Assembly: GCA_036897485.1 (NCBI GenBank)
Contig: JAYMTF010000178.1
Location: 1 to 47,372 of the forward strand
Source of the DNA: Pelargonium nanum
Taxonomy: Eukaryota; Streptophyta; Magnoliopsida; Geraniales; Geraniaceae
Reading direction: 5' to 3'
Length of the DNA: 47,372 nt
A model generated the notes under the pieces. The model searched no databases, had not been told where the DNA came from, and was given only the letters and a program-made list of their open reading frames with translations. The position numbers were made by a program, and so were the translations under genes. Shown here piece after piece: positions 1 through 15,129 of this stretch; position 1 is the stretch's first letter; the number at the start of each line of letters is the position of its first letter.

Positions 1-4470
<4,470 letters not shown>

Positions 4471-4792
4471 TCTAGCTCGCGACAAGTTGACTCAACAACA
4501 CAATCAGAGGAAGGTATCACACAAAAACAACACACAACAGATGCGTAAACAAAAACAGAGGATTCTCAATTATTCTGTCTTATAATAATCGATGATTCGG
4601 AATCTTCAATTTTCGGTGCCTCGTGAGGAGGAAGAAGACAATGGATTGGAGTATGGAGAGAGATCTGATAAAAAAAATAGAATAATTTAAATCAAATTGG
4701 AGATGAGGAAATGGAAATGGAGGAGAAGGAAAAAGAAGAAGAGGAGCAGAGCTGAAGCAGAGTTTCTCGTTGGTATTTTTTGCTTGCTCTCT

Positions 4793-4835
4793 CTTCTTCT
4801 TCTTCTTCTTCTTCTTCTTCTTCTTCTCTCTCTCT
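4793..4835. repeat. (CTT)n then (CT)n microsatellite upstream of BSK
   Basis: About eleven CTT units run into CT units. On the BSK sense strand this is a GAA/GA purine tract about 320-365 bp upstream of the start codon, in the leader or core promoter. Pyrimidine/purine tracts are common near plant transcription starts, but a regulatory role here is only inferred. The open frames across it (poly-Lys, poly-Ser) are artefacts of the repeat. Confidence 0.9.
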
Positions 4836-5101
4836 TTCTGCACTGACAAATGACAATAATCTGTCTCCTCTGTTTTATTCTACTATTGAATTGTCCTTTT
4901 TATGTAGAGAAGGGCAGTTTTGTCTTTATGTGTGCATGGATGGGTATGGATACGTCTCGTTCAATTTCACGATATTTTGGGTTTCTCTCGCTCTGCCAAT
5001 CCACCTGTGTTTCTCACTCCCTGTCCTGTCCACTCATGCTCCAACATTTTACTTCATTTTGTTTATGGAAAATGTTTCTAATAAATGACCCCTACTTTAC
5101 T

Positions 5102-5153
5102 AAACTTTACATTTATATACACTTTCAAAAAAAAAAAACTTTACATTTATATA
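5102..5153. repeat. Micro-insertion: poly(A) filler flanked by 18-bp direct repeats
   Basis: 5102-5119 and 5136-5153 are identical 18-mers ending CATTTATATA. The 16 bases between them read CACTTTC followed by nine A. The outermost three A of each repeat could equally belong to the A tract, so the true duplication is 15-18 bp. The form is that of a target-site duplication around a minimal poly(A)-ended insert. Confidence 0.8.
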
Positions 5154-5228
5154 TATTAGACTCGCTCTAATGAATTAGTAGGCGTAGAGCACCCTCCCAG
5201 ATACATTTATGTTGTAAGATTGAGATTT

Positions 5229-5272
5229 AGAGCACTCTTAATTTTTTTTTGAGGGGAGAGCACTCTTAATTT
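5229..5272. repeat. Micro-insertion: poly(T)-GAGGGG filler flanked by 16-bp direct repeats
   Basis: 5229-5244 and 5257-5272 are identical (AGAGCACTCTTAATTT). The 12-base insert is TTTTTTGAGGGG, that is CCCCTCAAAAAA on the other strand. Confidence 0.8.
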
Positions 5273-5579
5273 AATACAATATAAATAATTAAATTAATAT
5301 TTATTAGCCATATGTAATTATTTATTTATTATTATGTTTGTATGCATAAAAAATATACAAAGACTGAAAATGATTCAAAAAAGCTTAATAGTTTTTGAAA
5401 CTCTCTTTGATTTCATTCTTTGTATGGAGCATTTGTCTCATTTCTGCATGATCTTGATCTCTTACAGTCCAAGTTGGGCCTGTTCTCAGGATCAGCTTGT
5501 ACAGTGGTTGTCATTAGGTTTACTCATTGTTTACCATTATGCTAGATCAGAGCCAGACAGCTTCACAGAGGAAGTGCTC

Positions 5580-5604
5580 AGGTTTTAGGTTTTAGGTTTT
5601 AGGT
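5580..5604. repeat. Short telomere-like repeat, about 3.5 x TTTTAGG
   Basis: AGGTTTT is repeated three times and a partial unit follows. The unit differs from the usual plant telomere heptamer TTTAGGG. It is too short to be more than an interstitial simple repeat. Confidence 0.85.
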
Positions 5605-5715
5605 CTTATTTTCTGCCATTTTGACTCCTTTCATTAACATTCTTTAGAGTATGTAAAGCAAATCACCAACTCAGCATTATAAAGTATATACCATAGTAGT
5701 AGTGAATGTATCAAA

Positions 5716-5886
5716 CTAAGAGCAGTTGAAGCAATTAATATGAAGAGGATTTAGCATAAACAGTGCTCGCAGAAGTGCATCAATTGGGTCACTTCCTTTG
5801 CAATAATTAACTGCCATGGTAATGTCATCAAGGCCTTTGAGTTCAGCATATATGATTCCATGAAAATGCAAGACAACCGCATCAAA
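5716..5886 (-). other. Orphan exon-like segment, 56 codons
   Basis: On the minus strand a good acceptor (GTTGCAG) at 5889-5887 opens a frame of 56 codons ending in TAG at 5718-5716. The composition is protein-like and includes AELKGLDDITMAV, KGSDPIDALLRALF and MLNPLHI. It has no start codon of its own, and I found no convincing upstream exon before the glutaredoxin-like gene. I do not recognise the family. It may be the last exon of a small unmodelled gene or a stranded gene fragment. Confidence 0.35.
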
Positions 5887-6936
5887 CTGCAACTATCATA
5901 GTTCAAAGAAACTATGAGCTTTCTCTAAGCTAAGCTAAATTCGAATCAAACAAAACCATGTACATTTTAGAATCCACTTGAATTCACAGGCATTAGTAAC
6001 TACAAACAAAGAAATAGCCAACAAAGTACAGTACACACTTAAGCCAAGCATACCAGTTACATTAGAAGAAGAAAACTCAATTTCTCCCAAGATCTTTAAC
6101 CATCCCAAGTTCAAACTGAGCACAACTATCTACACAGACTGCCATGCCAAAAGAGAAGAATCCTCCCAAATGCAAAGCATAATCATATAATACCCAAATG
6201 AGCTTCAAATTCATCACTTGCACCCTTATTTTATAATGCTGTTCAGTTAATTAATCAAATTCTGAGCTAAAATTGACTATACAATGCAGCAAATACATGT
6301 AAAGAGAATAACAAACTGTAATCTTCTCCGCATCTTCCACGCAAGAATAAAAGACCACTATGCCAAATCCATTGAAATGCTGTGAAGAAAAGGAGCTAAG
6401 AAAACAGCTACTAGGACATCCAACAATCAGATTCCTTCTAGCATTACTGGAAGTAAATATTAAAGGCAACAAGTAAATGTCACACACATATATGTTTTTC
6501 TATACAGCAAGTAGCCACAAAAGATTTCGGGAGTATTTATTTAGGTCGATAAACAAACCAATTATGCTCGTTTCCATAAGCAATTCCCATCACTCGCTCG
6601 GGTAAATAGTATACTAACTATTTACATACCCCACACCAGAGAGAAAATCTCTGGCGGTATTACATACAAGCAAATTGTCAAAACAATTTTGCATTATATC
6701 ATAATGCTGTTCATATGAGTGAGCAGAGCAGGAGCATCAGTTCCCAACTGATGATCCATTTTTCTGCAAAAGCGGCCATGGATATCCAACTTAGAGAGTT
6801 GAATTGGATCCAAACCATAGGCATATATACACTCGCATCAATAACAAAGAGGCTCGCTTTGAGTAAATTATTTATTGACTAAAGGAATGTAAGAAAATAC
6901 ACACCAATGTGCCATTTCTGAGTGCTGAGACAAAAA

Positions 6937-7683
6937 CTAAGAACAGCATTCCGGGCACCGAATCAATCCGTTCTCATTACATTCCAGGCACCTCTTCAGC
7001 AAGTCCTCATCTTCATCAAAAAACTTCCTACTCCCACTACAATTGGTGCAAGGCACGAACCGTTCATCGCCACAGCCATTGCAGACAATCCCGGGTTTCC
7101 GAACAGGAAATCCTTCAAGATATTTACCCAATTCACCTATCTCGAAGAGTTGCTTTATCGCCTCGGCCCCTCCTATATGCTTCCCTCTGATGAACACTTG
7201 GGGCAAGCTCACATTTCTCTTATGCAAAACACTCTGCAACTCTTTCCTATAAGCTGAGTCCATGGCAATGTCACGCTCATCGACCCAAACCCTAGAACGC
7301 CTAAATATCAGCTGGACCGCGTAGCAATCCTCGTACGTCCTCCGGCCTCCGTGCAAGCTCGTCAAGTACACAACGATCCTGTCCTCCGTTCCCGGCAACC
7401 GAATCGATGGCAGGCGCTCCGGACCCGTAGATTTTAGCCGCGCCAGCGACGATTGAACCGAATTGGCCTTCTTGGAGGCTTCGAACATGTTGCAGAGCTT
7501 CTTGACCTTCCCTTTGATCGTGTTTCCCGCCAAATCGTAGAACTTCTTCATCGACGCGGAGCGATCGAGTGTCGACTGGCGGTAGGGTTTCGGGATCGAC
7601 GCTCCGGCGTGTAGCGTGTGTGAGCGATTGAACGTTGGCTTGGACTTTCCGGCGAATTCATATTTTTCCTCCAAATTCGACAT
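6937..7683 (-). CDS. Glutaredoxin-like protein with C-terminal four-CxxC cysteine-rich tail
   Basis: Single exon, 248 aa. Residues 1-95 are a basic, Ser-rich leader. Residues about 102-192 form the glutaredoxin fold: strand start RIVVYLTSL, the conserved family stretch GRRTYEDC (residues 113-120), the cis-proline motif SLPQVFIRG (Pro161) and the glutathione-side GG at 171-172. The tail carries four CxxC pairs (201/204, 212/215, 232/235, 243/246), suiting zinc or another metal. The classic redox CPYC/CxxC active site is missing and only Cys120 is near it, as is usual in this plant family (glutaredoxin domain-containing cysteine-rich proteins, At5g39865/At5g06470 type). Oxidoreductase activity is therefore doubtful. 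The ATG at 7683 is the first in frame, and its leader holds a telo-box (7871-7879). Confidence 0.9.
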   Translation of the reverse strand: MSNLEEKYEFAGKSKPTFNRSHTLHAGASIPKPYRQSTLDRSASMKKFYDLAGNTIKGKVKKLCNMFEASKKANSVQSSLARLKSTGPERLPSIRLPGTEDRIVVYLTSLHGGRRTYEDCYAVQLIFRRSRVWVDERDIAMDSAYRKELQSVLHKRNVSLPQVFIRGKHIGGAEAIKQLFEIGELGKYLEGFPVRKPGIVCNGCGDERFVPCTNCSGSRKFFDEDEDLLKRCLECNENGLIRCPECCS

Positions 7684-7870
7684 CGCGGATAGATGAAATT
7701 GAATGAAATTTCAGAAACGTAAGATCAAATACCTGAAACGAAATTGTATGATGAACAATCAAGAAAGGATGCAGATGAAGAAGAAGAAAAAAAATACATT
7801 TTTTCTCAAGAACTAAGAGAAAGGCTAACAGAAAATTAAATTTGTTACCAGAGAATTAAATGTGTGAGGT

Positions 7871-7879
7871 TTAGGGTTT
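7871..7879 (-). promoter_or_regulatory. Telo-box (AAACCCTAA)
   Basis: AAACCCTAA on the minus strand, about 190 bp upstream of the glutaredoxin-like start codon. Telo-boxes are common in plant 5' leaders and proximal promoters. Function here is inferred from position only. Confidence 0.5.
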
Positions 7880-7903
7880 CGTTATCGGAAAGCTAAAAGG
7901 GAC

Positions 7904-7929
7904 GGCGGTGGTGGTGGTGGTGGCGGTGG
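7904..7929. repeat. (GGT)n/(GGC) simple repeat
   Basis: A G-rich triplet run (GGCGGTGGTGGT and so on) upstream of the glutaredoxin-like gene. The repeated GG pairs could in principle form a weak two-layer G-quadruplex on the plus strand. Confidence 0.8.
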
Positions 7930-7989
7930 AGATGAGAAATGTGGAGATGTTGTATGGGGAAGATATGAAACGTGTGTGGAGTTGACAGC

Positions 7990-9529
7990 AAAAGATAGGA
8001 ATCTTCTGGTTTTGTTGTCTGCTTCTTTGGCCTTCAGTCTTTGAAGTCGTCTTTTGCTCGTTCTGTTTACCTACTTATCAAGCAAACTTTATTTTATTTT
8101 ATTTTCAGAATTTGTGAGTTTCATGTGAGGAGTTATTTATTTCAAAAACATTAATAAATTAAAACAATTTATTTATTTGAAAAGTGGGCCATTTTTAAAA
8201 AATGAAGAACATTTTTCATAGAGCAATGAGTTTTTAATTAAATTATCCGTTGGATAAATCAAAAATCTAAGCGCAATTCATTAGAATGTTCGCAAAAGAA
8301 CTCTTTAGGAGTAAGATTGTTCGTTTTAATTGAAGAGGCAAGATAATGAATTTTTATGAAATATCGTCGCTTCATTAGCATGACTAATTATCATACACTT
8401 AAAGTTTGGTTGAATATTTTTTTTCACAAAATTTATTAAGCTTATTTAAGAGAGATTTTTAAAAAATGCATTTTTATTTAATAATCTCAATCAATGACTA
8501 TTTTAAAGAAAATTTAGTCAATGATCATATAAATGAAATTTGTTAGGCTACTGATGATTTAAAATATTGAAAAATAGATCAATATTTTGTAAAATGATTT
8601 TAGGGAAAAGACAAAATGGGAGATTAGAGGTGTGCGTGCGTCTCCACCGCCCGCCTGCTTTGAATGATTTTGATGAGGTGTTGTTTGGTTTCTATGTCAT
8701 CACCTCTGACATCTAGTTCCAAACGATGCCGTTTTGCTGTTTTGATTTTCAAAATATTACATTATTCATAATTATTATTGAGCCGGTCCGGCCAGATGCT
8801 CTTCCAGTTCCAGTGAGCTAAAACTATTTGCAGTTGTAAAATTATACCATCTTCAATGTTATTCTTAGCATATATATTTAGAAAAAACATTAAAATAATT
8901 AAAATAGTTGCTCCTTCCTTCAAGTTATCCAAAACTCCAAGCTAGGAACTGAAACCATTTTTTTCGTTATTTAGGACTGTGTCTTTGATCTTTATCTGTA
9001 TATAAAAATAGAAATTCAATTGATTGCTGAAACATCAAGGCAAGCTTAATTAACTATGATTATTGTAGTCATAAGCAAGCTTGAGTTCAACTATGACTAA
9101 TCCAACTGAACATATATTAAAATGGAAAGTTGCTCAAGTTGAATTTTATATTTCTTGAATTTCATCACTCTCTTTCTATTTTCTACAGCAGCATATTATT
9201 TATTTTGCAACAAATTCATATTTATAATAACCAAACAATTTTAAAAGTATTAAAATATTAGAGAACAAATACTCATATCCAAAGAGTTATTGACAACCAC
9301 TCTTAAAATAACACTCTGCGCCTACAAATTCATTGAAATGATGCAGATCATAAATTACGAGTTGACGTCAATTTAATGAAAATATAGATCACACACAGTA
9401 AGCTAAACCAGAATGAACTGGCCAAAAAAAAAAAAAAACTACTCCTGTAATAACTCCAATGCAAATCTTTAGGTATTGGCATTTTGATTGCCGAACAAAT
9501 CTCAATGCCAATGATCCAACATAACTTAC
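7990..9529. other. AT-rich intergenic region
   Basis: Promoter side of the glutaredoxin-like gene on the left. I see no gene, tRNA or clear transposon in it. Confidence 0.6.
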
Positions 9530-9956
9530 CTAGGATTGGTTTTTAGGTTCTCAATCTTGCTTTTTGTCATATGATACATGCATCTGCAAACCATTCTACA
9601 ATCTGATTAGCAGAGAATGCACAGAAAATTATACAGTAACTCTCAGCAAGACAAAGAAACTTATTCTATGCACTGTTGCAAATAAACAAGAAACCTTCTA
9701 ATGAGACCCGGAAAACAAAATGTACCTGTTAATGAAATGCCAGCTTGAATCATGAAAAGCACCGAAATAATCATCTGTAACAGTGTCGATCTTTAGCTCA
9801 TCCGTGAATTCTCGGACAGCTACAATATATCTTGCAGAATCAACTACTACAGAGTTCTTTAATTCAGAGACATACTGTTCTAAGAAATTACCACATGCAT
9901 CTCTAATTCAGAACCCAAAACCTTAAGAAAACAATCCAAAACTTCTGGAGTTCCCA
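9530..9956 (-). pseudogene. Unrecognised small gene or gene remnant, two coding-like exons with a one-base frame break
   Basis: Minus-strand exon A, 9956-9726, starts with ATG and reads MGTPEVLDCFLKVLGSELE, then after a one-base break near 9875-9882 continues in another frame with NFLEQYVSELKNSVVVDSAR and later FTDELKIDTVTDDYFGAF. It ends at a GT donor (AACAG/gtacat). Exon B, 9595-9530, follows an acceptor TTGTAG and keeps frame (MVCRCMYHMTKSKIENLKT), ending at a perfect donor AG/GTAAGT. A GC-rich leader-like segment lies upstream at about 10200-10330. Without the break the product would be about 100 aa plus whatever exon follows. In the other frame the reading stops at once (ELEMHVVIS, stop). 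I do not recognise the family. The canonical splice sites argue for a real gene, recently broken or carrying a variant or sequencing error. Confidence 0.45.
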
Positions 9957-10400
9957 TTTGATCCGAGAAAGTTTGATAGATGCACACAAATTGTCAGAAA
10001 AATGCTTACATATACAGCTACTTTACTTTGGAGAATGAACTAGAAATGCTAATGCCTTACAAACAGGAAAAGAATTTGCAAATAATTGATTAAACACACA
10101 AGTGATGAGTACAATGGAAGTTTGAGGCACTATTCAATGTAAGAATGTGAAAGTACGTAGCTTAAGCAAAATATAGGAGCGGGGAACAGTGGAAGAAGAG
10201 GAGATCTGACCGAGGAAGCTCAGGCGAGGAGGACGGAGCAGCGACTCGAGAGGGATTCGCCGGTCGTGGTCTTAGCGGGCTGGGAGTTTATGAGCGAGGG
10301 TGGTGGTCAATCACATTATGACCAATCGTTCTATGTCGTACTTGGTTCAGTCCAGTCTTATTAGGCAAGAAAGACGGGTCACTAGGCCTAAACCAAACTA

Positions 10401-10412
10401 GCTCTAATACCA
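10401..10412 (-). other. Methionine-tRNA primer-binding-site-like motif
   Basis: The minus strand reads TGGTATTAGAGC, one mismatch from the initiator-Met primer-binding site TGGTATCAGAGC of plant LTR retroelements. It lies directly downstream (minus-strand sense) of the LTR-like segment 10413-10520. Confidence 0.55.
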
Positions 10413-10520
10413 AGTTAAACTTGACTCAAGCACAAAAGCTTAAACTAATAGGTGGAGAACTCAACTAGTATATCAAGGGGCAACGTACTTCACATTCTCT
10501 CGATTTGGGATACATTAACA
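10413..10520 (-). mobile_element. Short LTR-like relic (TRIM-type retroelement)
   Basis: Read on the minus strand, the segment starts TGTTAATGTATCCC, passes through GAGTTCTCCACCTATTAG and ends GTTTAAC directly before a Met primer-binding-site-like motif. This order and length (about 108 bp) match the LTR of a terminal-repeat retrotransposon in miniature. I found no second LTR, polypurine tract or target-site duplication, so it is a broken element. The exact ends are uncertain by a few bases. Confidence 0.5.
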
Positions 10521-11195
10521 TTATGTAACCGATGTTACCTATGTTTAAACTAAAGTGATTAAAATAAGAGAGTAAAAAACTCTCAGAGGAAATCATATTT
10601 CGTCCAGTTGCGTACAGTGCACCACTAGAATAGTCTAAATTCCAAAGATAGCTAACCATATAAATCGTATCAAAAGAAAGAAAGTCCTGTTTTTTGGAAA
10701 CTAAAATAAGTTTAGAAGTATATGAAACTGTATTAAATGTGCGCCTCCCACTAATTTGGCCGTTCACAGTTCACTCAAATTGAATGAAAAAGCCAAATCG
10801 AATGCCACATAAATATTATAAGAAGCAATGAACCAACTACTATAGCTTTAATTTGGGTCTCGTCTTGTATATATCCTCAACAGCAAACAAGCAAGCACAG
10901 AGCATGTCAAGAATATAGTCCTTAGGCCACTTAATAAAAAGTGATGAAATGCTTTTCAAGCTACATAAATCCACATTTCAACCTGCCACACTGACTAAAT
11001 TGAGAATAAAGTGACCAAAAGGATTGTAAATCAACCAAGTCTACCATATACATACATCAACTAGACAGAAGAATATGAATCTAGATATAAACAAGCTCAG
11101 ACCTCAGAATCATGCATGACACAACACACACTAAATAACACAAGGGATACCTTGTCCATAAATATTTATGGAGCTTTGGATTCTCTTGAGCTTGC
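10521..11195. other. 3' flank of the DUF630/DUF632 gene
   Basis: Probably the 3' untranslated region next to 11196 and AT-rich spacer beyond. No further gene is seen. Confidence 0.6.
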
Positions 11196-14100
11196 TCATC
11201 TTCCTTGATGCATGCTCGCCTCAAGCTCATCATAAGCTTTCACTGACTTTGCATCAAAGCTCTCCATAGCATTGAAAATCTGTTTCAGACTCAGATACAG
11301 ATTGCTAGTACTTGTCACCTGACTATGGTGCACACTCGACAAAGGGGCATGTCCCCTTTCCCCAGTTACCAGAATCATCTTCTTCTCACGTGTTTGCACA
11401 ATCTTCTGCATCTTTTGCTCCTCTTTCTCCAATATCTTCAATTTTCTCTCCAATTCTTTGTCTACTATTATTCTTTCTAGTGTGTCTTTATTATGCTGTT
11501 CTAGAAGCTGATTTATGATAGTGAAAAATCCCTCCATAGCTTCAATTACCTCCTTCTCTGAGAGTTTATCCATGGCTTGTGACCATTCATCACAGATCAC
11601 AAACACTGGTGGAGCACCAATTCTACCAGGACAGAATGGAACTACACCATCAACAGTTTCTTCGGGTTCGTACAGAAGACATTTTAAAAGCCAACCATTC
11701 AACGCTTTAACACAACACCTTTGAACATCAATCCAATTGGAAAAGCTCAGAATCCAGTTTCTAATCTGAAATCTGAGTTGCATTGTGACTTCGAGACATG
11801 CATCATTAAGCTTCCCATCACAAGTAATGGCATCTAAAATGTTTGCTTCTGAAATTGCCTGGTGCTGACACCTATGACATTCAAGCATACTTTTCCACAT
11901 TCCTGATAACCTAAAACATATACAGCATGATTAGGCAACAGTCACAAAGAATAAAATACAAGCATCAACAGGCAACAAGTAAAAATAAACAGCTGTTCTA
12001 ACTAGCAAATAAAGAATGTCAGATAGAGATTGCATGTTATCTCAGTATAAGTATAATTCTTCCTCTTTATTTACTTCTACATGTTTTAAACCTAGAGGTT
12101 CAGAAACTATTTGCAACTAATTAAAGGTCCCATGAATGTCAACATCCTTCTGGTAGTAAAAAATTACAGCATTTTCTCACATAAGTAGCCCTTATCAACT
12201 CAAAAGAAACCGGGAAGACCACGTACCCTTGAATTATTTTACTGATCCATGGCCGTAATTCTTCATCCCTCAACTTACTAATTGTAATTGCTAGTTTGTC
12301 AACAACTTGAAATGCAATCTTCCTTTTAGTACATATAGTCCTGACTAAAGTTCGTACTGCGTCAACTTTATGAGCTGCCTCGGCACCCTTCTCGTCCAAA
12401 AGCTTTAACTGCCTAGACTTCTTCTCATGAATCATGCGCAGCTTTTCCTCTGCCTACAAAACCAGTGGACACCATTTTCACTAACAACTCTTAATTAATA
12501 TAGTGATTCATTCCAACTCCAGAAGAATCACTTATTTACAAAAAAAATAAAACAAGAAATATCTACACGAGTTCATAAAGAACATAAAAATGGGGAACAA
12601 GCTGTGAAGTATGTACACAGTGAACTTATGTTGTACAGATTACATTATATTTGAAGTCAAGGTATATGACTTATGTCGTCATCTAACAAAAGAGGATAAT
12701 CTATATATACCGTTTAGATTGTTTTACATTCTATTTGTTAAAATGATTCTTCACCTATTCAATGTTGATGATGATGCTTCTGCCTAAGAACCGTTGAGAT
12801 GTACAGTGAACACTGGGATCTCTAACATTAGAAAAAATGCATAAAGCCAGCAAATTGAATTTAGTGAGCACTGAATGGAGATACATAGGGACATAGCTGA
12901 TATGATATGGCATCACTGAGTTATAACTTTTGCACAGTAGAGAAAAAGAAGCACAAATATCATTTGGTACTCCTGCTTGGAGAATGGAGATTATGTGGGA
13001 CAAATGATTGTTATGGGTTTGATCCATTAGAAAAGGACGACTGACAATGGGACTAACAATATACAGTGTGCTAAAACTATCCAGATGTAGATAGTGTAGA
13101 TGGGACTGGATAAAATCTGGGAACTTACCAGAATTATATAGTCTAGACGGCAGAATGGCACAAGGTATCCATATTTACATGACTATCTAGAACATGAAAA
13201 CTACCAACAGATAGAATGATGATTACAAGGGTCCCCTTCTAAATTTGTAGCACATGGGTTTTACCATGCATCTTTAACTTCTTTTTATAACCAACCATGA
13301 ACAATTGAAAATATATGATTAAAGCCAGGAACTGCTTGCAAAGGCTTGTAAATAAAAATTGTGAAATAGATGTATAAACCACCACTACCATGCCCTTCTT
13401 ACACCTTTCCCAAAAAGAAGCATGGACTATGTTGTCACCTTGTAATGTAGATTTTACTAGACTAACATTTCAGATATGTCGATATTCAGTGAGATTAGGC
13501 ACCTGCATTTGATCATTCTTGGTGGAGTTCAAGTTGCAAATTCAATCTGAGTAAGTTTCAATTTCATCTACTTTAAGTGATGATTTAGTTAGACAAATGG
13601 AGTTAATGATGGACAACTTAAAACATATGCTCATGGACTTGTAAGACCAGAGGATATCAACCCTTCGTCCTCACTGAAATCAACTAAATAATTTACTCTT
13701 CTTATATATTAAAAATATATATTTTAAAAAGGGATGCCAAACAAGTATAGAGAAGCAATTCCATTATTCCAATGAGCTAAGAATATAAAAAGCAAAAAGG
13801 TGGATAAACAGAAAAAGAACAATAAACTTGAGAAGATAAAGCATACCTTGACTTCATCATATAGCTTCTTTTCCCACATGCATAGCTTCTTTAGAGTGGC
13901 GGAGAGATTCCCTGAATTGACCCCCATTTCACCGTCATCATCCAAACCCCAGAATGCAGAGGCAATCTTCTCATTTGGTTGTTTAGACTTGATAGATTCA
14001 GAAGATACTTCTGACACAAAATGCAACACCTTGGAAGAAACTGCTCCAAGAGTGACACATTTCAAATTCTATGAACTATAATCCAAATTAATGATACAAA

Positions 14101-15019
14101 TTTAGTCATATGAATGAATTTCATATATACATGATTATTTTAGTTCTTATGAGGATACCATACCTTGATAAACCGAATTTTTATGATGATACCGAAATCT
14201 TCCCACATCAAGCAGCTTCAAAACCTCATTCCCTGATTTTGCAGCTTTCTCGAACTGAACCTGTACTTCTCTCAAGACCTCAGAGACACCTGGTGAGCCA
14301 ATTTCAGTCCCGGATGCAGCTGAATTTTTTGTCTTCTTCGTGGACAACTCATTCTTCACAACCACATTCTTCACAGGTACGTTCTCTGCTTCAGTTTTCT
14401 TGCCATTTCGCCCAAATTCTTTCTCCTTTCCCTGATTTTTCTCCACAGCTCGAACTGGTCCATCCTTGGATTCACTGTTCGTAATGTGCGGAACCATTTC
14501 GAATTTCTCAAAGGTCTCAAACAAATTCAAAAAATCCCAAGCGGAACTGTTTGGCGCAGGCGGAGGTGGAGGCGACAGCGAACCACCTCCCGAACGCTCC
14601 GGGAACGACGGAACACCATAAACAGGCCGCGCAGGATACAAACCATTTGAAAAATCAGAGTATTCAGAATTCTGATTATACGAACTCTGATAAAGACAGC
14701 TAATTTGATCGAAAGATCCATACTCTTTCTCTCTATCTTCGTCCTCTGAGTCAGAATTGAACCGAATGTGCGAATCGGAGCTGGAGCTCGAGAGCGAGAG
14801 GTCCGGAGAGACTGCCGGCGGAGGAGAAGATTTCGAATCGGAGATTTGATTGAAGAAACGGCTGAGAGTAGGGCCGAGGGCGTCGAGGTAGTTGATATAA
14901 GCGATGTGGACATCGGTATGGGCGTAGCTGTGGCGGAGAGCGTCGTCGAGGAAAATGCAGCGGTCACGGCAGAGAGAGACGGCGGGATTGTCGTGAAGCC
15001 TGGACGCAGAGCAGCCCAT
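11196..15019 (-). CDS. DUF630/DUF632 protein, APSR1/NRG2-like
   Basis: Four exons: 15019-14164, 14040-13847, 12453-12227 and 11910-11196, all GT-AG and in frame; 663 aa, a usual length for the family. Residues 1-60 are DUF630 (MGCSASRLHDNPAV, then CRDRCIFLDDALRHSYAHTD), with Gly2 placed for N-myristoylation and Cys3 for acylation. An acidic/Ser-rich and proline-rich linker follows (PPPPPAP). DUF632 starts near residue 270 (VSEVLREVQVQFEKAAKSG) and runs to the end as a helical, coiled-coil-rich domain. Relatives are ALTERED PHOSPHATE STARVATION RESPONSE 1 and NITRATE REGULATORY GENE 2, linked to root growth and nitrate signalling; the biochemical activity is unknown. Intron 2 (13846-12454) is the largest. 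A telo-box lies in the 5' leader (15042-15050). Confidence 0.92.
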
Positions 15020-15041
15020 CGCCGCCGACCGGCGTCTCTCG

Positions 15042-15050
15042 AAACCCTAA
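15042..15050 (+). promoter_or_regulatory. Telo-box (AAACCCTAA)
   Basis: AAACCCTAA, 23 bases upstream of the DUF630/DUF632 start codon, hence probably in its 5' leader (the TTAGGGTTT orientation on the sense strand). Confidence 0.5.
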
Positions 15051-15129
15051 CTCGACAATCCGGTCAGGCGAGAAACAGTTTTCTTTTCCGGTTCAACAAA
15101 ATGGCTACAAAATGGGTGCTTTTTTACTT

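Larger units (their letters stand above)
4838..6936. other. Intergenic region between BSK and the glutaredoxin-like gene
   Basis: Holds the BSK promoter on the left and the 3' region of the glutaredoxin-like gene on the right. It contains two poly(A)/poly(T) micro-insertions (5102-5153, 5229-5272), a TTTTAGG repeat (5580-5604) and one exon-like orphan segment (5716-5886). I see no complete gene. Confidence 0.7.
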
